From positions 15,191,595 through 15,255,594 of the forward strand of contig CM037795.1 in NCBI GenBank assembly GCA_021229015.1: DNA of 64,000 nt, read 5' to 3'. Positions 24,053-34,700 of this stretch are shown here, piece by piece. A program made the position numbers and the translations under genes. The stretch is from Solen grandis (lineage: Eukaryota; Mollusca; Bivalvia; Adapedonta; Solenidae). The notes under the pieces were generated by a model. The model was not told the DNA's origin. It made no database searches and was given only the letters and a program-made list of their open reading frames with translations. Position 1 is the stretch's first letter, and each line of letters starts with the position of its first letter.

Positions 24053-27000
24053 GTTTGTACTTACTCCCATTTCTGTGTGTCGGCTTCTGCTACTGCCAAA
24101 ATATTAATTAACAAACAAATAAAATAAAAAAAAAGGTTAACACTGTTTGATCTTACACCGAGAAAGTATAATAGGATGGGTGCGGTATAATACTTCAGGT
24201 CTCCGTTGTGAAATACCATATTTGTGCATTTATTTAACCACCCTCGTTTGATTGACAGTTAAGTACGGTTCAGACTCATTGTCGCTGGGTAAATGGATGC
24301 ATTAACAAAACATGACGTAATCAGTCGCGCCGCAACAAGCTCCGCCCATAATACTCTTAGGTCACATAGGCACCATACAGTAGATCCAAGACTTTTGCTT
24401 TTTTTTAATTTTAAACGAAACACTTGCATTTCATTGGACAATTAAGTAAGATAAACTGTATATAATATTGTTTGTGTTCTTGTTTAATTGTACTTGTATG
24501 TACATCTTATGATTTTAAATACTTTTAAGAAAGATACGCCAAAAAGTGATCTTACTTTAATATGCAAAATATGCAAAACTCGAACTGATTGTTTATCCTT
24601 TGAAAAGTTGATAGCCTGCTGCTTGTGTGACACGCCGTGTGTCCCTCATTAACATTCATATGGCACGTGCCGCATTGAAAAAAACGTGGCACGGGACACA
24701 TCTACTTGAACGTGACACGTGTTTTATCTTCAGGGTTTCCATCATGGGGAGATTTTGAATTCTACAACGAGAAGATTCACGACTTCCGGTACAACTACAA
24801 GACTGCTGTGTTCTACTCCGAGATCGTGGTGCCGCTGCATACAGAGGAGGTGAAAGAAATCAAGTCGTCCGGTCTCAATATAACAGCAATTATCAACAAC
24901 TACAGGTGTGACGATGTGCGTTTGTCTGTCTTTTTTTCTAGCCTGAATATACTAGAGAAGCGAGATTAGCGTTCATGGTCCGGCTTTGCTAGTATTCATT
25001 TATTGTTAATGTACTTGTATTTCATTTGGCAAATTTGATATAGTCTTGTTATTTTAGATGGCTACAAGGAATTAGTTATTGACATGTATGTTTATTGAAT
25101 ACAAACATTTAGCTGGTTTCAAGCACAATGAAATTATAAATGTATGTTTATTGTATATTTCTGTGAGGTTTAGGCTTAATGGAAGTAGGACTGCAAGTCA
25201 CCTTATATGCATTTATTTACGAGGTTGCCCACACCGCCCCCACCCACGCCTTCCACGAGTAAATGTTGTTTGCATGGCCATGACCAATACAAAGTCGCGT
25301 GATTTTGTATTCCTCCACTGGTGCATTCTATAGTCAATACGTATAAAATACATTCGTGAAAAGCATTGCGCTATGTGCTGAAGTCTGAGATTTTAGATAG
25401 TAAGCAGTGTAAAGAGTATAAGCATTTAGTCTAAGTTACAACTTCAGGTAGAAAACATTGCTATCCGATGTGTTGTATTGACTTTGCAACATAGGTTAGA
25501 GCTCTTGGTGGAACTATAGGTTATGACTGGTATATTTCTTAGAACTCTGGTCCCCCGTAAGTACTGAGCATTAATTGTTTGTCAAAACAACAATCCATTG
25601 TTCTTAAAATAATTTTTGAATCGGCTCTGTATATATTTCATAGCTTTGATTCTTACTTGTTCTAATCAAACAACCGGGAAAATCCATTATCGTTGCCTTC
25701 ATACCTACATGTATATTTAAGAAAAAGGTTATTTAGACCCCTGGACACCATACATAAGTGATATATTGCAGTATTTGTTTTCCCCTTAGTATTCAAAATG
25801 CTCCATTTTAAAGAGTTTGATTACTTGGGTTTAACGACCACCGACAATACCAAAATTTCAGTCATTTTGATGATACATGAGACAATCACATAAGGATGCC
25901 ACACTGTGATATAACGCCATAGACAAATAGCATGCTACCATACCTAATCAAATTATCCAGACACCGGGCCTTCTATGCCTAGCGCCAAGCCATGGAGCCT
26001 CTACCAGTACCATTCTGCCGTGGCCAGGGATCGAACACACGGCCAGTCGATATCAGGGCGGACGCTGTGACCATTCGGGACCGGTTTAAGATTTTAGAAG
26101 CGTTAAGATATCTTTTACAATTACGGGTTAAGAAGAGGATGTGGTGTCAATATAGGTATGACAAACTATTATCTAAGTATGGAGGGGTTTAAGTATTGGA
26201 CATGGAATGGTTGTTGATCTTCGAGTTTGTGCTTTGATGTTACAATTATAAACAAATTATGAATGTCATTCATGCAGTTGTGGTATACCAAAGGCACCCG
26301 TCCAAGATGCAAAATTAAAGCCAAGTCGGCAAATCCGAGTTTGATGCCAATGTTGTCCCCGAGACAGTATATCAGCCAAATGAGCGTTAAACGATCGTTC
26401 ACAGTGGAACGGAATAAATCATTTTATGTTGTCCGACGAATATTGTTTAAAATATTGAAAATGTTCTTCCCACAGAAACGAGATCCAGTATCACGACCCT
26501 GAGACCAACTACACGTCTATTGAGAAAGCGAAGTGGTTTTTCGACAACATGACGGAGTATCTGGATTCTTTGCTGGGTATCCAAGAGGAGGTTGCACATC
26601 GCATCTCCGAAGAAGTTGACGAGGTTTTGTCACAAGTTGTCTTTAAGGTATTTTTAACTGTATAAATTTCCGTGTGAATCATATGAATATAATTTTGTTG
26701 AATATTGTACGAAAGAAATATCATTTTTAAACTGGTTGTCGTTCCAACGTCGTTAAGGTTCCTTGCTTGGCACACAGGATATACGGGTAATTTCGGGACT
26801 GGTTGGTTCATCATGTCCACGGCGTAATATCTCGGAGAATCAATGTCCCAAAATGACTGAAATACTGTCAGTGGGGCGTAAAACCCATACAAAATAACCA
26901 AGCTGGACATTTCAGATATACTATCCATCACATAGTTCTTACTCTTAATATATCAGATTCTCGTTATTTTGGTCTTCGTTTATCCGGAAGATTCGCTTTT

Positions 27001-27637
27001 GGGAAAAAATGTCCTGGTTCCTTTAGCCAGCGATTTCACGAAAACAGACAGTTGGGCCGACACCAAACCAATTGTAAACCTATTGAATTCACTCAAACAA
27101 AACATATGTTTTTATTACTGCTTTTGTTTAGAATGCAGAGGTCGCCTTGCACTCTTTAGGATTATGTACGCGGTATTGTCTTTTACGCTGTACGGTTCCT
27201 TTACCCCGTGTTTTTACTTTCTTTCAGGTGGTTGTGTATGCAGTTTTGGTGGTTGTGGTGATCGGTATGTGCCCCATCATCATGTTTTCGTCCGAGGCAT
27301 TGGCCAGTGATATCCAGCGCTACACACAGACACTGGTGCACAAAACAACAGAATTGAATATTGAGAAACACAAAGCGGACACGTTACTATTTCAGGCAAG
27401 TACCACAACAACCCATTCCATCTCTCTGTCTTAGAAAAGGGAAGTAACGTAACGATAAACTGAGTGTCTTCCATTGACTGTTCGGGTGTCAGTACCAGAA
27501 TTCTGTGGCCTGAGGGTCAATGATGGATCTGCCTACAGCTGAATTCGAGCTTATAAACAAATACTGTTAAAGCTGTGATAGAAACACTTATAATTAGCTG
27601 CCAACTTTGTACATAATCTTAAAAATCCGGAAACACG

Positions 27638-27668
<31 letters not shown>

Positions 27669-30600
27669 TGTGTAATTTTCATTATGCAGCCTTTTGCGAT
27701 AAACTAGTTTAGTGTTCCCGTGATAAGACGCAATAAGGATCACCGGATCATAGTTCCCTATTCCCGCGCTTGTTTGTCTGTCCGGCTGGCTGTCCGGAAA
27801 TCTGGATCTTGTGATATCATAAAATCAATCCAAAAAAAAAAGATAAGTTATGGTAACCCCTCCATCATTAAATTATAATCTTGATCTTCCAGATGCTTAA
27901 CCCTTTCCCTCATATAGACTCATTTTGACGCATTCACTAGGTACCACATAAAGCCTGATCTGCAGAAAGCCACACTTAAACCTTACCAAATTTAATTGTA
28001 AAATCCTCATTTCCAGACCACTGAGGAGCAGCGAACAGCATAAAACCTGATCAGCCTGCGAGTTACTGTTCGCATAGGTCGTTTCATGGTGTCCTCTATG
28101 AGGGAAAGGGTTAAAAAGACATCAGTGCAAATGCAAGAATCCATTGGAGTTACAGGCTCTTTTGTTCAAAGTCTATAGAGGCTTGCATTTGCTATAAAAA
28201 TTACCTTAAGTTGATGAAAAACAAAAGCAGAATATTTCAACTCTGATAATTTTAATGTCTTTTGTAAACAGTGAGTGCTAAGTACTGATTATATGTCCTT
28301 CTCTATTCCTTTTCCATGATATACAATTGCTCCCACATATTATTTTAGTGTAAGTGTTTCGGTGTTATTTGATATTTTATTAACTTCTAGATTACTTTCT
28401 AGTTTTCTTAAATACTGAAATTCCGGTTACTAAAATCATACGTTGATACAAAACAGCCCAAGGCGCCATGGCCTAGTAGTAGAGATTTATCACTACGGAT
28501 CTGATGGTTTGGAGTTTTATATCCGCCGGTGCGTGCATTTTTCAAGACTTTTCTAGACACAAAGTACTGGTGCAACCATAGAACTATTGAGAAGGATTGG
28601 CAAAAGATGTAAATACATGTTTCCCATCATGGCTGAGAATTTCTTATAACGTTCTCTTACAATAAGCGCTCATCAGTAACGAAGGGTTCTTGGTACATTG
28701 CTTATTGGTAGATAAGGAACTATTTTTGTCCTTCACTTCCTACGCAAAAGAAATACGTTTTTGAAATATATTGAAAAATGTCTCACGGCAAAATTATGTA
28801 GATTTTGCTTTTTTTTCTTCAATCAGCATAGCTAATGAATAACCTTATTATTGTTTTATAAGTAGGATTGTTTTTCCCAGTCATACTGCTTCTCCTAAAT
28901 ACAATGTAGACTGTTTTGCCGGTTAGATAGATTGCTTTTCATGATTAGATTGCTTTCCTTTCTCCTAGTTAGATGAGTCTTCCCAGATAAATCGCTTTTC
29001 CCGATTCGATTTCTGTTCCCAGTAAGATTTTTTCCCTTTTAGAATAAAGTATGTATGCATATTTTCTAGATGGTTCCTAAATCCATAGCAAAGAAATTAA
29101 AAGGTCAATGTTCTTACATCGAGTCCGACTACTTCAAGAGCGCCACTATCATGTTTGCGGATATCTTCGGCTTCAACCAAATATCCATGGAGTTGTCTCC
29201 CGATGAACTTGTGATGTTTCTCAACCAGCTGTATACGACATTTGAAGAGCGGATTGACAACTACGACGTTTACAAAGTGGAAACCATTAACGACTGCTTC
29301 ATGGTTGCATCCGGTATGTGTGCTAAACTTACAATATGTATAAGTTATCGTTTATTTTTTAGTTTGATCTCGCATTATGGACCCGCCTCCCGTTTGATTG
29401 ACAGCATCACGGGATGTTTTAAGAACGGATGGGACATTTATATTTGGAGGTAGCAAAATATAGCGTTACGCAATCGTCGCCGCAACCAGCTCCGCCCATA
29501 ATCCGCTTGGGTCACGTAGGCACCATACTCATTTTTTTTTTCAATATCAAGACTTCGCGGATAATTTTATGCAATATATTTTTCAAATGTAACAAAATAT
29601 AACATTTCATTGGATGATTTAGAAGAACAAACTGTAACATCACGAATGTTGACTTTCGCGGGAGATTGCGTTTCGCTGACTTCGGGGATGATTTTTCAGT
29701 CAGATATCACACCATACCATAAAACACACAATCATAAAGATCGGTAATTTAATTTCCGGAAAAAAAAATGTATTCACGCAATTTATGTTAATTGTCAAGG
29801 ATAAATAATAAAATCTTCCTAAAAATGTAATATTCGAATCCATTTTCAAAATAGGCTAATAGTTTTATTTTATTTGTGTTTGAAATGAAAGTGGGATCAA
29901 ATCCGGAACCTTGTCCCATTTACATAAAATCGTAAATATAATAAAAACACGTTAAATTTATTCATTCTTGCTCAAACTGGGGTAAATTCTTAATGATATT
30001 ACTAGTCACCAAGTGGTTGTTTCCGAAGGCATTGACATAAACGTCCCTAATATAAAAATGAAAAAAATATCCTCTGATGATTTTTTGTCCCAAAGATCAA
30101 CCACAAACTAGATACGTTTTAAACGGCTTTACCCGAGTAGGGCAGCATCCTGCTTCTACGGACTTGCATCAGTCCAGTTAACAGTAAAATCTCACGAGAA
30201 CAGTTTGTTTGTAGGTGTCCCAAACAGGAATGGCGACCAACACGTAGCCGAAACAGCGACGCTCGCCCTTGACCTTTTACACGTGACAAATCACGTGAAC
30301 TACCCGTCATCCACTTCTCGCCAGATCAACATCCGGATTGGAATTCATACGGGTAGCTTTCTTGACACCATTAACTTCACCTAAATGTACTTGGATTGCA
30401 TATTCTGAAAGTAAACAATTTCATCTGTGCGCTAAGATTTCCCTATTCATTTAATTAATCTAATATATATAAACAGATACAAAAGGAAATGTGCAACATC
30501 AGTTTCGTTCTTCTTAGTAGCCGCTTTCATTTTAAACCCCCTATCGTCTATTCTCTTAAGTTTGAACGCTTTCCAAAATAAAATTACAAATTTCCTTGAC

Positions 30601-31670
30601 TTAATGCTTAAGACATGTTTGGCAAGTTTGCAAATTGTACAAACAAAAAGCATAAAACGTGCGTGTTTTCCAGGTGCGTGTATGGCCGGGATTGTTGGGA
30701 CAGTGATGTTGAAGTATTGCCTGTTTGGAGAGACCGTCTTCATCGCCAGCAGGATGCGGGCCACAGGACTGCGTAAGAATCTAAGAAATATTTGTTTCAA
30801 TTACATGCACATTTGTTATTTTTTGGTAATTAGTATCTCCATATTACGTCAGCGTGGAATTTTGACTATTAAATTCTGCCGTAGTCAAGTGGTTTGATAC
30901 TCATTTTAGACGAATATCCTGGAAATACTCGGAAATGCTAATCGCCATTGGTGCTATGTCTTAGCTGGGCTAACTTAAAGACAGATTTTCTCTCCAAATG
31001 CTGTAGATGGACGAAACCACGTGACTAGATATGTATAGACGTATTTCTATTTTATGGATATCTTAATGTTAAACATTGAGAATCAAGTAGATGACTAGAT
31101 GGTAAATGCATTTTAATAGATGAAGATAAATAGATGAAATTTGTGATAACAAAGCTCTGTTTAGAGTTACAAAACCGACACAAGGTGTTGCAATCTGTGT
31201 TAGGTTTATGCTAAACTTGAGGGCAATGTCTGAACGTGCTGTAAGAATATGATATTGTCGCCGAGTAAACTAATAAAATGTTATAAATAAACGTTTAATC
31301 CAGACGAGGAAGTCTGGTCAGTTTTATGATACCGAATGCTTTGTTTACGTAGGCGTTACGGAAAGAGACTACGGGCATTTAAGACATAGCCAAGTATGTA
31401 GGTAGGATGCCAAAGGCGTTGATAGAAAATATTTACAGCTGCCAAATGGTTAATTTAATATTGAACAGACGATGTTTTACATGTCACCGAGCAGCTTACA
31501 TGACGATGTAACATAAAGGATTTGTTTCCTCTCGGCAATTATCGGCCCAACTCGGTAATCTCCAACGCAGGGGATCTCAGAGCTAATCCTTTGCGCAGGA
31601 GTTTGATGGACAAGGTGTTCCGATAGCAAATACAGGATAAAATAGCACGGTTACCATAGTAAACCTTAGG

Positions 31671-31728
<58 letters not shown>

Positions 31729-34700
31729 ATTAAAAAAAAAAACAGATAAATTTCAAGAACATTCTGGAAAGCTACGTGTATAGGAAGTGTGTATATGGGG
31801 GCATTTATTGGGCAGTTTTGGCAGGAGTACAGTGTTTTATGTTAAAACTACCACATTAATATAAATGGCGTTTGGCAAGTTTTTAGAATATAAATCAATT
31901 AATGTATATGTGTTTTGTTACAATATAAAAATTCGTCATCAACTTGCTGGTGTTAAAAAAAAAGGTGAAGATGTTTAACCTACTTGAACGAACGTGTTAA
32001 GTGTCTTGCAAAACACTAACGGTGGCACCGAAAACAGCTTCGCGAACCTCAGAATAACTGCTGTACAAGAATCCAGAACAATTCTCATTAATTAGAGGGT
32101 ACAAAACAATCAGTGGGAATATGCTGGGATACTATTTATCCAGGAATTAATCTAGTGGTGTTACATAAAAAAAATATGGAAAGCATCCAAGTATTGTAAC
32201 ATTGCCGATACAAGAGAAAGTTATATGTAATTTATAGTTGTACATGTATCTATGAAAAACTATGATAATGGTATATTTCTTGTGGTTTCTTTTTGTAACC
32301 AAGTATGTGTTCTTTGCTTGTAGGTAGTGTCTCTCTATTTCTTGACGCGTATAAATGGGTCATTTGTAGATGAACTCTTTGTTGACGTGTCCTTGTTATC
32401 CCTGGTCGTCTGCAGGTTGTGTCTTAAATTAGCCAAAAATACCACGAAAGCATAGAAATATCAATTAACAAGAGGACAAAGATGGCCCTGAAGTAGTCGA
32501 CCTAAGAAATATTGCATTTATTTCCTGCGCTGTTTAAGAAATAAAAAGGATGTAGTTTAAAAACGGCAATTTTTGATATTCTTCTATTTTAAGGGCCTAA
32601 ACTATAGAACTACCAGTCAAATATCAGCCATATTTGAACTCAAATGAGATATTGTTGCCATTATCAGTTTGCATAAGTTAAATGATGATTGCTTAATAAT
32701 CGCAGATGCTGGAGTATAAACAAAGTAGAATCTTGAATTTTTACATTGAAAGCGGAAGAACTCCTGACCTAATTGGCTGATATCGGCCTTACTCGAACTT
32801 GGCATTATAGCTATAAACACTGTCATGAGTTGGAAGATGATTACTAGTATAGTGTGAAAAGATTAATTATGGACGACGGACATTCAACGATCCTAATAGT
32901 TTACCCTGAGCACATGTGCTCCGGTGAGCTAAAGTCACAAAAACATAGATGTATATATATTGTCAAATGCATGTTCAGAGCCCAATAACAATTCCTTATG
33001 GTTTGCATTATAATATATAATAATAATAGTATATCGAAAGTATGATAAAATAACAAGTATTGAAATATATGTACTTAAAATTATGATCACTCGGAATATC
33101 GTCTGTTTTTGAAATATCTGGTAAATTCGGAACATATCCGTGTAAAACAAAATATGTAAATTAAATAACTTATTTGATTGATCCTTCTACACACTTTTGA
33201 CAAAAAAAATGACGATCGGATCCCTTTGGTTTCTTTTTCAGCCAACAAGATCCAGTGTAGCGATAAAATGTTTTCCAACCTCAAGAAGTGCGGCAAGTTT
33301 AAAATGAAGTGCCGGGGAAGTGTAACTTTCAAGGTAAATTGAAGTAATATACATGAATAAACATGCATACACAGTTGACCTGTATTAGCGGTTACCTCTA
33401 TTAACGGTCCACCTGCATTTAGCGGTCAGTTTTATTTTTACCAAACTAGTATTTTGTTATTTCTTTAACCCTTATTTAACGACCACCTCTGTAAAGCGGT
33501 CATATTATCTTGTTTTCCTGCTGGCCGTTAAAGACAAATTTGACTGTATATATAAGCTGTTGTTAAAATTGATTAACTTATTTATAAGTGCTATAAAATC
33601 ATTTTCGCTGACTTTAAATTTCGTTGACTTTGTAATAAAGGCAATTTCGTTGGTAAATATATTCCTAAATTCATGTTCTAAAAAATATGAGATCTTTTGT
33701 ATGAATATTTCTTGTAAAAAAATAATATCCGTCCATAAAATCGACCACGAAAATTTTACAATATCGACAAATACACAAATGTGTCTTATGTGTTTTAAAT
33801 GAATGAAATAATCACAAGAAGATTTGTTGTAATCAATTAACCAATTATTGTATATTGCGACTAGTACATTTTAAAGAATACAGACGCTGTCTAGATAATA
33901 GTTGAAATAATATACCTGAAACTGACCACTTTTTCCATAATACTATCTTTCTGCTTTAATTCGAAATTCCAGTCTTCAAATCCATGGACAATTTACAGCC
34001 ATTTCGAAAAGCAAACATTCAAACTTAAGTACATACACTATTAGGGCAAAGATGATGAAAGTGTTTTTTTCTCTTTCATATAAATGAATACTGGTCTTTC
34101 ATTTCCGCTACATTTTAGACCAAGCTCAATGCAGGTGTTTAGGTAGGGAACCGTACTACCTTTCATCAACTTATTAAGTTTCATTTTATGTTATTCTTAC
34201 TAATGGTAAGTTGTTATTTGGAGCTGGCTTATTCGACCTGAATGAACTAGAATACCATGCAGTTGTTTTCTATGTCGGTCAGGTTATATGTTACTGCTTA
34301 AAGCCATTCTACATTGTTTATATTTCCATGCACTCTTTAATGTCTAATTTTCCACACACAACAAAATTCTTGAAAACGTTCCATATTTGGAAACATAGAT
34401 TGAGATAATACTTGGGGACTCTTAAAGGATTTTAAAGGAATAGATCAGAATATTTGTTACTTAGGGCACCAAGAAAATAGGCCTGAAGTCAGGGAGGTAA
34501 CACCAGATTGTTCAGGACGTTGGCTTGTTTCACACACAATGTACATTGGCCAATTTAAGACACTACTCTTGCAGGACAATACTAAGATGACGACATACTG
34601 GATATTGGATAAGAATGAATTCGATAGCGGAAATATAGATCCACGTGATTTGCGAAGTAACTCCTTTGATGACATGAGCAACGAACAAATCCGAGTTGGC

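Larger units (their letters stand above)
30773..33241. other. Large cyclase intron g-h
   Basis: A 2.5-kb intron with the (AT)n tract at 31,672-31,725 and the diverged pearl-like element at 32,483-32,938. I see no additional exon: the splice phase from exon g (1 base) to exon h (2 bases) is satisfied directly. Confidence 0.7.
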
